From Stramonita haemastoma (Eukaryota; Mollusca; Gastropoda; Neogastropoda; Muricidae): a stretch of 57,500 bases of DNA. A model generated the notes under the pieces. The model was not told the origin of the DNA and made no database searches. It saw only the letters and a program-made list of their open reading frames with translations. Location of the stretch: assembly GCA_030674155.1 (NCBI GenBank), contig JASPKP010000053.1:37501-95000 (forward strand), read 5' to 3'. Positions 12,600-24,007 of this stretch are shown in pieces. Every line of letters starts with the position of its first letter. Within the stretch, counting starts at the first letter, position 1. Both the position numbers and the translations under genes were made by a program.

Positions 12600-12884
12600 G
12601 GTTTTATCAACCTTATGGAATGAAGTAATTTAGGTGTTGTGTCATTGAATGGGTTTTTGTTGTTGTTTTGTTTTGCAGTGTTGGAAATTTGCAGAGAGTA
12701 AGTCTTGGTTTTGAACTTGGAAGTGAATGTTTCTGGAGCCACAAAAGCAGACAAGATGACGGCCCTAATTTGGCTTTCATGGTCAGAAGAGCCATAAACA
12801 ACATGGAAGAAAATCATTTTTGTCGGACGCTCAGACAGCACCTGTTGTTGTCTTTCATATGGGCAAAAATGTGCTGCCATTGAG
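12600..12884 (+). other. Exon-like ORF in each array unit, coding status doubtful
   Basis: A good acceptor (TTGTTTTGCAG) at about 12678 is followed by an open frame with VGNLQRVSLGFELGSECFW and ending AKMCCH. The same frame recurs at about 15183-15398, 23495-23710, 26011-26226 and 28526-28741. The open frame is out of phase with the preceding exon (phase 0 would read CWKFAE and then reach a stop). A GTAAGT site 19 bases after the acceptor allows a micro-exon. It may be a pseudo-exon, a micro-exon or a decayed exon. Confidence 0.3.
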
Positions 12885-13180
12885 CGCTTGACAAGTCAAG
12901 CCCAGCATATCCGACTTCAGTGTAAGAGAGAATGATTATCTGTAAAAACAAAAATTAAAGCAAAGGCAGAAGAATAGACCAAGAAGGCAGAAAATACACA
13001 AGAAGGAGATGACTGGAAGAAAAGGAAGGAGGCAGAAATGATTAGGGGGGTAGAAAAGAGGAAATTCATAGCATAGGATATCCAGAAGGTGGGGATGCTA
13101 TTTATCAGTACTGACAGGCCCCTGCATCCCCATGAGAGAAACATGAAATGGAAAGAAAACTTGTAGGATTGTTTTGTTAA

Positions 13181-13495
13181 CCCTCTTAGTCACGAACTGA
13201 GATTTGCCGGGATTGAATAATTGTCCCCTCACCCCCTGAATCCCGAACCGGGATTTGCCGGGATTTACACACCGCAGTTTTCCATCAGGCAGTGACCATC
13301 GCTAAGTGCTACCACATGTCAAAGCTCTATCAGGCCAGAGGTACAAAGTCTGCTGAGAGTCTGGAAGTAATTACAGCTGCTGGTATGTACTTAAGAGGAG
13401 GAAAATGCGAGCAAGAATGTGTGGCTGACTTGATTTCATGATGGAATGCAAAATCTAGGGGCAGTTTGTGTTTAGAGAATCCAAATGCAAGAGGG
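13181..13495. mobile_element. 315-bp piggyBac-like TTAA-flanked element, array copy 1
   Basis: TTAA at 13177-13180 and 13496-13499 flanks an element beginning CCCTCTTAGTCACG and ending GCAAGAGGG, so its inverted ends share CCCTCTT. The first six bases are those of the complete piggyBac at 15910. An internal segment TTTTCCATCAGGCAGTGACC resembles TTTTCCATCACGCTGTGAGC in that element. It is probably a non-autonomous relative. It also contains the candidate exon AVTIAKCYHMSKLYQ. Confidence 0.65.
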
Positions 13496-14389
13496 TTAAT
13501 GTTGATAGATGGTTAGTCCCTGACATCATAATTTTGTTGCACTTTGCTCTTTGGCTAGAATGAAGAGGAACCATTGTTGAGGTCATTCTTTTTTCCCAGT
13601 ATGCAACTATTTTCCAGTCATTAATGTCATCACATACTGTCTTCTGGGATATTGTCTAAACACAACACCTGCGTGCAAGGTTTAATTGTTTTTTGTTTTG
13701 TTTTGTTTTGTAACCTGTTTCTTCCAGGTGCCCCTGATGGCCCTCTCTTCTTTGAAAAGGGGATAGGATTCTGCATGCATGCACTGTCACCATGGCAACC
13801 TACTTCTCATTATGTTCATTTTTTGAATGTTCGCACTTTCCCCTGTTATATTTAGTGCTTGAGCGATTGCTTATGGAATGTTTTACCCATCTGAAAAGGG
13901 TTGCATTCAAAGGAACTGAAGGCTGTCCTAGTGCTCTAAGTTCTGCAAGTGTATCCTATGTATTCTTGCCAAGTGCCACATGTACATTGGTGTAGCTGCT
14001 GTAATCATTAGTGGAAAATGTCATTTTCTTTGCCATTTTTCTTCTCAGTGTCTGACAATGCCTTGCCAATGTGTATCATGACAGGAAGATACACCAAAGG
14101 AGATTGACATAATTTGGCACAGAAATAGCATCATACTCTGACGTTTTTGTGGTGTACTTTGTCATTTTCTGTATATGTGTTTACAGGTCATTCAGAGAGG
14201 GCCTAAGTTTACAAGAAAGTGCCCTCGTATAAAATGGGCTTTTCAAAACAAACCATCTCCCTAATCTCCTCACTTTACGAAGACTTGTGCATGTGTAAGA
14301 AAGGATTGTTTGTGTTTGCATACAAGTTTGTTTTGTGTAAGCAAGCATTGAGTGTTTGTTTGTGCCCATGCATATGATTTTTATTTCAG

Positions 14390-14626
14390 CAAGCAACATC
14401 CCATCTTAAAGAAATAGAGACAGATCAGATGGCCAGACTGTCATCAAATGAGGACCAAGTCAGAAGCATGGAACAAGGAGGAGCACTTTCAAAATCTGCT
14501 AAAAAGAGATCGAAAAGGAAAGCCATGGAAAAACGCCAAGAAGGGATGGAAGAAGTTCAGAAGGAAAGTGCTGCTGATAGTGTCAGACCTGAATGCACTG
14601 CAAATGAGTCTCTTGACCCTGAAAAG
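14390..14626 (+). CDS. Symmetric linker exon, copy 2 of 5
   Basis: Same 79 residues as copy 1, with acceptor and donor sites conserved. The intron just after it differs only in homopolymer length (T-run after GTAAGTGCG). Confidence 0.75.
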
Positions 14627-15803
14627 GTAAGTGCGTTTTTTTTTTTCTTCTTTGGAAGATTTTGATGTTTTGAAAGAGAACAGAGCTTCCGTGTATGTAT
14701 GTGTTTGAAAAAAAAAAATTTCAAGGCCAACTGAATCATGGCAATTCTTAGTTTGAAAAAAAACTGGGGAATTACCTGTATTGTATCGCTGCTCTTTGTG
14801 TCTGTCTTTTTCCTCACCTTTCTGTCATTTTTCTTTTATTTTCTGCCTTTGTGGTCCGTCCGCCTGCCTTTTTTTCAAGCAAGTTGGTCAAGTATTCTTT
14901 ATTTCATTATATAACATTTTACCTGTATTGTTTTAATCTACTGACCAGGTAGTGATATGTAAAGATGTGCAGAATGTCCATTCTGCTATGTTATTGTCCA
15001 TATAGCAATTTTTATTTATATATTTGTACTTTATAGTGTTTATCTATTCTTACACTTTTTTTTCACCTATGGATAATAAGTTAAGGGGAATGGCTGGTGT
15101 CCTCAACACAGCCTGGTTTTATCAACCTTATGGAATGAAGTAATTTAGGTGTTGTGTCATTGAATGGGTTTTTGTTGTTGTTTTGTTTTGCAGTGTTGGA
15201 AATTTGCAGAGAGTAAGTCTTGGTTTTGAACTTGGAAGTGAATGTTTCTGGAGCCACAAAAGCAGACAAGATGACGGCCCTAATTTGGCTTTCATGGTCA
15301 GAAGAGCCATAAACAACATGGAAGAAAATCATTTTTGTCGGACGCTCAGACAGCAACTGTTGTTGTCTTTCATATGGGCAAAAATGTGCTGCCATTGAGC
15401 GCTTGACAAGTCAAGCCCAGCATATCCGACTTCAGTGTAAGAGAGAATGATTATCTGTAAAAACAAAAATTAAAGCAAAGGCAGAAGAATAGACCAAGAA
15501 GGCAGAAAATACACAAGAAGGAGATGACTGGAAGAAAAGGAAGGAGACAGAAATGATTAGGGGGGTAGAAAAGAGGAAATTCATAGCATAGGATATCCAG
15601 AAGGTGGGGATGCTATTTATCAGTACTGACAGGCCCCTGCATCCCCATGAGAGAAACATGAAATGGAAAGAAAACTTGTAGGATTGTTTTGTTAACCCTC
15701 TTAGTCACGAACTGAGATTTGCCGGGATTGAATAATTGTCCCCTCACCCCCTGAATCCCGAACCGGGATTTGCCGGGATTTACACACCGCAGTTTTCCAT
15801 CAG

Positions 15804-15897
15804 GCAGTGACCATCGCTAAGTGCTACCACATGTCAAAGCTCTATCAGGCCAGAGGTACAAAGTCTGCTGAGAGTCTGGAAGTAATTACAGCTGCTG
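15804..15897 (+). other. Candidate exon B (transposon-embedded), array copy 2
   Basis: A CATCAG acceptor and a GTATGT donor bound a phase 0-to-1 frame encoding AVTIAKCYHMSKLYQ, then GTKSAESLEVITAA. It would join in frame to candidate exon C at 22038. It lies inside the 315-bp piggyBac-like element, and its first 13 bases resemble piggyBac subterminal sequence. It may therefore be an exonised transposon segment, or not an exon at all. Equivalent copies start at 13289, 24116, 26632 and 29147. Confidence 0.3.
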
Positions 15898-16186
15898 GTA
15901 TGTACTTAACCCTCTCCCATTTTCTAATGCCGCAGCGGGCTTTTCGGAAAAGGCCCCATTTATTTTATCGTGCCGCAGCATGCCGAGAATCGCTCGCGGC
16001 CAGTGGGTATTTTCCATCACGCTGTGAGCATGAACAAGGTCACACACACCATGAGTGACTTTTCCCGCTATAGTAAGGATAGCCCAATGGCTTTTCAGTA
16101 CTATTTCTGGCACTACACATCCTTCCATTCTCAAGAAATTGGTCAGCGTCTCTCATTTTCATTCACACATTTTCTCATAGTTAAGA

Positions 16187-17938
16187 ATGGCGGCAAAGCA
16201 CGAAGATGAAATGTGGGAAGATTTTCCAGAAGATGAAATTGACGAAATTATGCGTCAAGTTGAGGAGATTGAAAGACAACAGAATGGAGAATCTGATGTT
16301 GAAATTGAAACTGAAGAAGGAAGGGATGAAATAGATGAGGATCATGCAGTAGAAAGTGACCCTGAAGACAACATTCTACTACTAAATTTGCAGACGACGT
16401 GGCGCGCGGCGCACACAGCGCTGGCAGTGAAAGATTTTCAGTTGCCTGCAGGCCCTGTACACACACTACCACTCAGTGCCAAGCCCCTGGATTATTTTTT
16501 TCTGTTTGTTTCCCCAACTTTTTTTCGTAGTGCGGCAGATGAGACAAATAAATATGCTAATCAAAAGATCGCTGCTAGAGGTGTGGCTTCTGATCCTTTG
16601 TGGACAGACACAACACCTGAGGAGATCAGGGCTTACCTGTCTGTACTGATAATGATGGGAATCAATCGTCTGCCCAGAATACATATGTACTGGTCCACTG
16701 ACCCCAAGTTTTCTCACTCATGGATCAGTACTGTCATGCCCAAAACAAGATTTTTGAAGCTGAATCAATATTTTCATTTGAGAGACACAAGTGACACACC
16801 TGGACGTGACAGCCCCCAGTACGACCCTCTCTACAAGATCAGGCCCTTTCTCAATGACATCAAAGCCCAGTTCAAGGCACGACGCAATCCATCCCGTGAC
16901 TTGAGCATCGATGAATCTATGATTGGATTCAAAGGAAGACTGTTTTTCAAGCAGTACATGCCAGCAAAGCCAACTAAGTGGGGCATCAAGGTGTGGCAAA
17001 TATGTGAGGCAGACACAGGGTACTGTGTGGACTTTGATGTGTACACAGGTCGACACAGTCGCCAAAATACGGGTGTTACCCTTGGTGAAGAAGTCGTCAC
17101 CAAACTGGCCTCTGACTACTTCAAACAACATCGGCACCTATATTTTGACCAATTTTTTACGTCTGTACCTCTTCTGAAACACCTGTACTCCCAGGACACC
17201 TATGCTTGTGCGACAGTCATGCACAACAGGAGAGGACTGCCAGATGATGTGAAGGGGGCCAAGCTGGCCAACAGAGGAGATCTGCTGCAGAGACAACAAG
17301 GCCCACTGATGGTTTCTGTCTACAAAGACAAGCGGCAGATTTTCATGTTGAGTACAAACCAGCCCCCAGGTGTGCAGGTGACAGAGGGCAAGGAGACCCC
17401 CACAGTCATCACTGCCTACAACAAGAACATGGGCGGTGTGGACAAGTGTGACCAGCACCTTGCCTACTATCCAGTGGGCCATGCTAACAAGAAGTGGTGG
17501 AGATACATTTTCAATTCAATGATCAATCTCTGCATTATTCAGGTATTTCTCACCTGGGAGAGGTCACCCCATGATCCACCTGTGAGAAAAAGCTACGACC
17601 ACCTGTCCTTCCGTTGTGACCTCATCGAACAACTAAGAGGAGGTTTTTCATCCAGTAAAAAGGTGGCTGTGAAACGTAAGGAGACACCAACAGCTCTCAT
17701 TGCATACCAGAGCATCCACCAACACAAGCTGGTGAAGAAGGAAGGCTGCAAGAGAGTGTGTCGCCAATGTGCCATCGCTGGGCGGCGCACACCCAAAAAT
17801 GGATCAGTGCAGTCATCCTACATCTGCACTTTCTGCCAAGTGCACTTGTGCCATCAGAAGCGGGATCGGGACTGTTTTAGGGACTACCATGAGCAGAATG
17901 TGGCAGGACAACCAGCACAAGAGGAGAACACAGAGTGA
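16187..17938 (+). CDS. piggyBac transposase, intact 583-aa ORF
   Basis: A DDD-type transposase that cuts and pastes at TTAA. The N-terminus (residues 1-65) is highly acidic. The catalytic core shows the family motifs: SIDESMIGFKGR with Asp242, YFDQFFTSVPLL with Asp321 (most relatives have DNFFTS), and NMGGVDKCDQ with Asp419 and Asp422. The block YPVGHANKKWWRYIF follows. The C-terminus (about 530-570) is a Cys/His-rich zinc-binding domain (CKRVCRQC, YICTFCQVHLC, CF) of the type that binds the transposon ends. Length is in the usual 550-600 aa range with no stop or frameshift, so the enzyme may still be functional. The Met at 16187 was chosen because it precedes the acidic domain and follows an in-frame stop region. 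Confidence 0.95.
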   Translation: MAAKHEDEMWEDFPEDEIDEIMRQVEEIERQQNGESDVEIETEEGRDEIDEDHAVESDPEDNILLLNLQTTWRAAHTALAVKDFQLPAGPVHTLPLSAKPLDYFFLFVSPTFFRSAADETNKYANQKIAARGVASDPLWTDTTPEEIRAYLSVLIMMGINRLPRIHMYWSTDPKFSHSWISTVMPKTRFLKLNQYFHLRDTSDTPGRDSPQYDPLYKIRPFLNDIKAQFKARRNPSRDLSIDESMIGFKGRLFFKQYMPAKPTKWGIKVWQICEADTGYCVDFDVYTGRHSRQNTGVTLGEEVVTKLASDYFKQHRHLYFDQFFTSVPLLKHLYSQDTYACATVMHNRRGLPDDVKGAKLANRGDLLQRQQGPLMVSVYKDKRQIFMLSTNQPPGVQVTEGKETPTVITAYNKNMGGVDKCDQHLAYYPVGHANKKWWRYIFNSMINLCIIQVFLTWERSPHDPPVRKSYDHLSFRCDLIEQLRGGFSSSKKVAVKRKETPTALIAYQSIHQHKLVKKEGCKRVCRQCAIAGRRTPKNGSVQSSYICTFCQVHLCHQKRDRDCFRDYHEQNVAGQPAQEENTE

Positions 17939-18024
17939 CACCTGTGAGGTGACATGTGACACAGGTGTGACAATGGGCAGTGACACCTGCTGTGTGACAC
18001 CCATACTACATGTTGATAGTGTAT

Positions 18025-21000
18025 AGTGCGCCACTTATGATAACTGTTATGAACGGTGCTCTATGGATAAAATATTTCAAAGAAATGGTAAAAGACTTAT
18101 AAATATATGTGTTGATTATGAAATGAGGATATTAAATGGTCGCACACTGGGAGATCTGCAAGGACATTTCACATGTTTTCAGCCACAAGGTTGTAGTGTT
18201 GTCGATTATTTTGCTTGTTCTAAATCTATCCAAAAGGAAGTGCGCCATATGAAAGTCGATCAATTAACAGAGTACTCTGATCACTGTCCAGTCCATTTAG
18301 ACATTTCAATACCAAGAATAGATAACTATAAAATGTTAAAATGGAATGATCTGAGAAAAAATAGACACAGTAATACTAAAGATAATAAGAAAATTACAAA
18401 GAATGCTTTACCACCCAGTTTTTACTGGGATGAAAATTCAAAACAGAGATTTCAAACCTCTTTTAAACTGTCGCCCGTACAGTCACGTATAAAAGATATA
18501 AAACGCAAAATGTGTATAACATTAAACACATATAACCAAAATGAAGAAGATATTGATTCAGAAAATGTACAAAAGTCATTAAATGAGTGTGCTGAAAATT
18601 TGTCGGTAATTTTCACTGATGCAGCAAGATTAAGTTTGAAACTTAAAAAACGAAACATTTTAATAAAAAAGAAAAACAGTAAAAAGTGGTTTGATGGACA
18701 TTGTGCAGAAATGAAAAAAGAAATAAAATCTTTACTTAACGCCATCAATCGGTATCCATTCAAAGTTGCTCTTAGACAAAAGTATTTTTCAAAGAGAAAA
18801 GAATACAATAGACTTTTAAAAGAGAAAAAGAGATCGTTCAAAAGCAGTCTTGTTTCGAACCTGCATAACGCAATAGATAAGGATCCTAGTGTATTATGGA
18901 AAACTCTTCAACAATTAAGGGTAAGTGAAGAAAAAAATACAAGAGAAACAAATTTCCTCAATAACACAAAATGGATGGAACATTTAAAAAAGCTGATAGG
19001 AAAAGAACCTTCTGTCAATCAAAAGAGAGAAGAACAAGTGCAAAACATGTACGAACTACTAACAAGACGCGAAAACCCGTACTTAGACAGGCCCTTTACT
19101 AGAAAAGAAATCACGGAAGGAATAAAAACTTTAAAAAACAAAAAATCTCCAGGCAAGGATGGTATATTAAATGAAATGATCAAATCCATCACCCCAGATA
19201 TACTAGGTATACTGGAGTTACTTTTTAATGTTGTTCTTAATACAGGGTTGTATCCACATGAATGGAAAGTAGGCATCAATATTCCTATTCACAAAGGTGG
19301 ATGCCTCCTAAAGCCTGAAAACTACAGAGGAATCACATTGACAAACACTTTCGGTAAATTATTTTGCCAGATACTGAACAATAGAATATGCAACTATCTA
19401 GAAGAAAATAACAAACTTGCCAAAGAACAAGCTGGATTTCGAAAGAAATGTAGAACTTCAGACAATATTTTCATTTTAAGTAAACTAGTTGATAACATAT
19501 GCAAAACAAAAGATAAAAGGTTGTATTCTTGTTTTGTGGATTTTCAGAAGGCTTTCGATAGCATTTGGCATCAAGCTTTAATGGTGAAACTGCATGCAAT
19601 TGGAATAACTGGTAAATGTTTCAATCTGATTGAAGATATGTATACAGATGCCACAATATATGCAAAAGTAAAAGATACGTTATCTGAAGAATAGAAGTAA
19701 AAGTTGGGGTCCATCAAGGCAACACACTAAGTCCCACACTCTTTAATATCTACATTAACGATATCTTTCAACATATAGGAATGATTGATTCTCCATATAT
19801 AACGAAAAATGATGTAGTCTCAGGTTTAATGTATGCAGATGATCTTATATTGTTATCAAATACAAAATCAGGTCTCCAATCAAAACTGGATAAATTACAT
19901 GAGTATTGTCTAAAATGGGGACTCCAAGTAAACAAAGAAAAAACCAAAGTTATAATCTTCACAAAATCTGTACCTAAAATTCCTATTCATTTTAAATGTG
20001 GACAAAACCTAATTGAAACTACAGATAGGTATAAATATCTAGGTATAGTTTTTCATCAGTCAGGAAAGTTTGATGTGGCCCAGGAACACTTAGTCAAACA
20101 AAGTAACAAAGCTATTTATTCGCTGAAAAGAGCTCTACAGGGAGGTGTACTAAAAATAAATATTGTTATGCAGTTGTTTGATGCCCTAATAATGCCTATT
20201 TTAACGTATGGAAGTGAAATATGGTTTCCTTATGGTTGTAATGTAAAAGATAACTTCAAAATAGATGATTTATTTAAAATGTGCTTAACCAGTCAGTTTC
20301 CTTTTGAAAGCACCCACGCAAAATTTTGCAGACAGATATTAGGAGTTCACAAAAAAACAATGGTCTTGCCAGTTTTCGGAGACTTAGGCAGATACCCATT
20401 AACGTTAAAAGTTATTAGTCATTTAATCAATTTTTGGATTCACATAATAGATTCAAAAGAAAATAGCTATTTGAAATTGTTATATAATGAAATGCACCAA
20501 AACAATGAAAAAGATCACTGGATTTATATAATCAAAACAATAATTCATAAGATTGGATTCAAGCATGTGTGGAATAATCATAGTACATTAAATATGAAAA
20601 GATTATGCTATGCTATAAAAACAAAACTTGAAGAATTATACAGACTGTTTTGGAATCAACAAAAAAAAGTTATTTTCTAAGCTGAATTTTTACAACTCTG
20701 TTTCACATGTTTACAGATTGGAGCCGTATCTTTTGATATGCAAGAATGAAAATTATAGGCGCCTATTCAGCAGATTTCGCACCAGCTCCCATGATTTAAT
20801 GATAGAGCAAGGGAGATATATGAATATACCAAAAGAAGAAAGAAAATGCAAATGGTGTAACAAAAAAGAAGACGAGTATCACTTACTTGATGTTTGTACA
20901 TTATATGATGATTTAAGAAAAAAATTTCTATCTAATGTCAATATTAAGGAAATGAATAATATGAATAACTACAAGAATCTGAGTAAGTTTTTCAACAACG

Positions 21001-21186
21001 AGGACTGTCTGCTAGATATGATCAAATATGTGCATGATTCTTTTTCCAGAAGAGCAAGAACATAGATACATTACATATGTAAGAATCTACATCTTTTAAG
21101 AATGTTAAATACGTTTACGTTTGGTGTCAAAAAAGTCTCGTTCTGACTTAATGGCAATAAAGTTTTCTGATTCTGATTCTGATTCT
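18025..21186 (+). mobile_element. 5'-truncated LINE inserted in piggyBac 3' region
   Basis: It starts within the endonuclease domain and ends in a (TTCTGA)n-type tail, GATTCTGATTCTGATTCTG, at about 21165-21186. It lies between the transposase stop codon and the piggyBac right end. A clear target duplication is not visible; a short AGTGTA match on both sides is suggestive only. Confidence 0.85.
18063..21065 (+). pseudogene. LINE ORF2 (endonuclease C-terminus, reverse transcriptase, C-terminal zinc motif), two frameshifts
   Basis: The first frame (18063-19694) begins in the AP-endonuclease-like domain, shown by EYSDHCPVHLDI, and continues through the reverse transcriptase fingers and palm (KSPGKDGI, YRGITL, EQAGFRKKCRTSDN, VDFQKAFDSIWH). 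A one-base shift at about 19690 moves to the next frame, which carries GVHQGNTLSPTLFN and the catalytic YADD (19832-19843). A second shift in an A-run at about 20665 returns to the first frame. The end has RFRTSSHDLMIE and CKWCNKKEDEYHLLDVC, a zinc-knuckle-like motif usual at LINE C-termini. Catalytic residues are present, so the breaks are recent or are sequencing errors. The clade is not assigned. Confidence 0.9.
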
Positions 21187-22037
21187 GTGCAGTGTAAATA
21201 TGTACATTTGTGAATAATGTACCGTGTTTGCGTATTTTTTATTTCTCTTTAGTGTGTAGAAAAACTGTACAATCCCAGACAATGGACTTGGTGACAATCT
21301 TCATGTGATGTGTATTATTCAATCGGATTACCCTGACGTGGAATCCTACAGAGGGCCTGTAGGTAGGACACTATTTTTTCAATTTTGACTCATACTAGTG
21401 CATGATGTGCATGTTAGAGCATATTATTTTACTAACAGCATGAAGTGAACATGTTGTCACCTTGATTTGGTGACAAAAAGGGGGACAGCAACACGACATA
21501 TATAAAGCAGGACTGTCAAATTTTGATGCAAAGTAAACTATGACAACTTATGAACACTCCTGTCAAATTTCAAGACTCTACTATCAGTAGTTTTTATATG
21601 GTGGTGTATATTACTAAGGAACTGTGTTTTACTAGAAAAAGATTGAAATTTTCCGAATACTAGGAGGAGTTTCTTGGTCAGAAAAGCGAATGGAAGAGGG
21701 TTAAGAGGAGGAAAAGGCGAGCAAGAATGTGTGGCTGACTTGATTTCATGATGGAATGCAAAATCTAGGGGCAGTTTGTGTTCAGAGAATCCAAATGCAA
21801 GAGGGTTAATGTTGATAGATGGTTAGTCCCTGACATCATAATTTTGTTGCACTTTGCTCTTTGGCTAGAATGAAGAGGAACCATTGTTGAGGTCATTCTT
21901 TTTTCCCAGTATGCAACTATTTTCCAGTCATTAATGTCATCACATACTGTCTTCTGGGATATTGTCTAAACACAACACCTGCGTGCAAGGTTTAATTGTT
22001 TTTTGTTTTGTTTTGTTTTGTAACCTGTTTCTTCCAG

Positions 22038-22306
22038 GTGCCCCTGATGGCCCTCTCTTCTTTGAAAAGGGGATAGGATTCTGCATGCATGCACTGTCAC
22101 CATGGCAACCTACTTCTCATTATGTTCATTTTTTGAATGTTCGCACTTTCCCCCTGTTATATTTAGTGCTTGAGCGATTGCTTATGGAATGTTTTACCCA
22201 TCTGAAAAGGGTTGCATTCAAAGGAGCTGAAGGCTGTCCTAGTGCTCTAAGTTCTGCAAGTGTATCCTATGTATTCTTGCCAAGTGCCACATGTACATTG
22301 GTGTAG
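22038..22306 (+). other. Candidate exon C (alternative 3' terminal exon), array copy 3
   Basis: After acceptor CCTGTTTCTTCCAG, entry in phase 1 gives APDGPLFFEKGIGFCMHALS and an open frame of about 88 codons ending in a stop at 22306. The same frame is shortened in the other copies: a one-base difference in a C-run stops it at 13855, and GAGTGA stops copies 4 and 5 near 24694 and 27210. If used it would give a short TPR-only product. Coding status is unproven. Confidence 0.3.
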
Positions 22307-22700
22307 CTGCTGTAATCATTAGTGGAAAATGTCATTTTCTTTGCCATTTTTCTTCTCAGTGTCTGACAATGCCTTGCCAATATGTATCATGACAGGAAGA
22401 TACACCAAAGGAGATTGACATAATTTGGCACAGAAATAGCATCATACTCTGACGTTTTTGTGGTGTACTTTGTCATTTTCTGTTTATGTGTTTACAGGTC
22501 ATTCAGAGAGGGCCTAAGTTTACAAGAAAGTGCCCTCGTATAAAATGGGCTTTTCAAAACAAACCATCTCCCTAATCTCCTCACTTTACGAAGACTTGTG
22601 CATGTGTAAGAAAGGATTGTTTGTGTTTGCATACAAGTTTGTTTTGTGTAAGCAAGCATTGAGTGTTTGTTTGTGCCCATGCATATGATTTTTATTTCAG

Positions 22701-22937
22701 CAAGCAACATCCCATCTTAAAGAAATAGAGACAGATCAGATGGCCAGACTGTCATCAAATGAGGACCAAGTCAGAAGCATGGAACAAGGAGGAGCACTTT
22801 CAAAATCTGCTAAAAAGAGATCGAAAAGGAAAGCCATGGAAAAACGCCAAGAAGGGATGGAAGAAGTTCAGAAGGAAAGTGCTGCTGATAGTGTCAGACC
22901 TGAATGCACTGCAAATGAGTCTCTTGACCCTGAAAAG
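22701..22937 (+). CDS. Symmetric linker exon, copy 3 of 5
   Basis: Same 79 residues, acceptor and donor as copy 1. Confidence 0.75.
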
Positions 22938-24007
22938 GTAAGTGCGTTTTTTTTTTTCTTCTTTGGAAGATTTTGATGTTTTGAAAGAGAACAGAGCAAC
23001 CGTGTATGTATGTGTTTGAAAAAAAAAAATTCAAGGCCAACTGAATCATGGCAATTCTTAGTTTGAAAAAAAACTGGGGAATTACCTGTATTGTATCGCT
23101 GCTCTTTGTGTCTGTCTTTTTCCTCACCTTTCTGTCATTTTTCTTTTATTTTCTGCCTTTGTGGTCCGTCCGCCTGCCTTTTTTTTTCAAGCAAGTTGGT
23201 CAAGTATTCTTTATTTCATTATATAACATTTTACCTGTATTGTTTTAATCTACTGACCAGGTAGTGATATGTAAAGATGTGCAGAATGTCCATTCTGCTA
23301 TGTTATTGTCCATATAGCAATTTTTATTTATATATTTGTACTTTATAGTGTTTATCTATTCTTACACTTTTTTTTCACCTATGGATAATAAGTTAAGGGG
23401 AATGGCTGGTGTCCTCAACACAGCCTGGTTTTATCAACCTTATGGAATGAAGTAATTTAGGTGTTGTGTCATTGAATGGGTTTTTGTTGTTGTTTTGTTT
23501 TGCAGTGTTGGAAATTTGCAGAGAGTAAGTCTTGGTTTTGAACTTGGAAGTGAATGTTTCTGGAGCCACAAAAGCAGACAAGATGACGGCCCTAATTTGG
23601 CTTTCATGGTCAGAAGAGCCATAAACAACATGGAAGAAAATCATTTTTGTCGGATGCTCAGACAGCAACTGTTGTTGTCTTTCATATGGGCAAAAATGTG
23701 CTGCCATTGAGCGCTTGACAAGTCAAGCCCAGCATATCCGACTTCAGTGTAAGAGAGAATGATTATCTGTAAAAACAAAAATTAAAGCAAAGGCAGAAGA
23801 ATAGACCAAGAAGGCAGAAAATACACAAGAAGGAGATGACTGGAAGAAAAGGAAGGAGGCAGAAATGATTAGGGGGGTAGAAAAGAGGAAATTCATAGCA
23901 TAGGATATCCAGAAGGTGGGGATGCTATTTATCAGTACTGACAGGCCCCTGCATCCCCATGAGAGAAACATGAAATGGAAAGAAAACTTGTAGGATTGTT
24001 TTGTTAA

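Larger units (their letters stand above)
15910..21700 (+). mobile_element. Complete piggyBac transposon with nested LINE
   Basis: The element is bounded by TTAA duplications at 15906-15909 and 21701-21704. Its ends are CCCTCTCCCATT and the reverse complement of CCCTCTTCCATT, giving 12-bp terminal inverted repeats with one mismatch. The other array copies preserve the empty site (GTATGTACTTAAGAGGAGG). The length increase of copy 2 over its neighbours (about 5,795 bp) equals the element plus one TTAA. It encodes an intact transposase (16187-17938). A LINE inserted into its 3' non-coding part separates the transposase from the right end. Confidence 0.95.
15696..21805. mobile_element. 315-bp TTAA element, array copy 2, split by the full piggyBac insertion
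   Basis: TTAA at 15692-15695 and 21806-21809 mark its ends. Subtracting the 5,795-bp insertion (element plus one TTAA) leaves exactly 315 bp, as in the other copies. Confidence 0.7.

Noticed and set aside
12566..12880. 104-aa minus-strand ORF repeated five times in the array
   Set aside because: It is antisense to the exon-like ORF, has no recognisable domain, and repeats only because the whole unit repeats.
16718..17137. Minus-strand ORFs inside the piggyBac transposase
   Set aside because: They are shadows of the transposase coding strand with no motif of their own.
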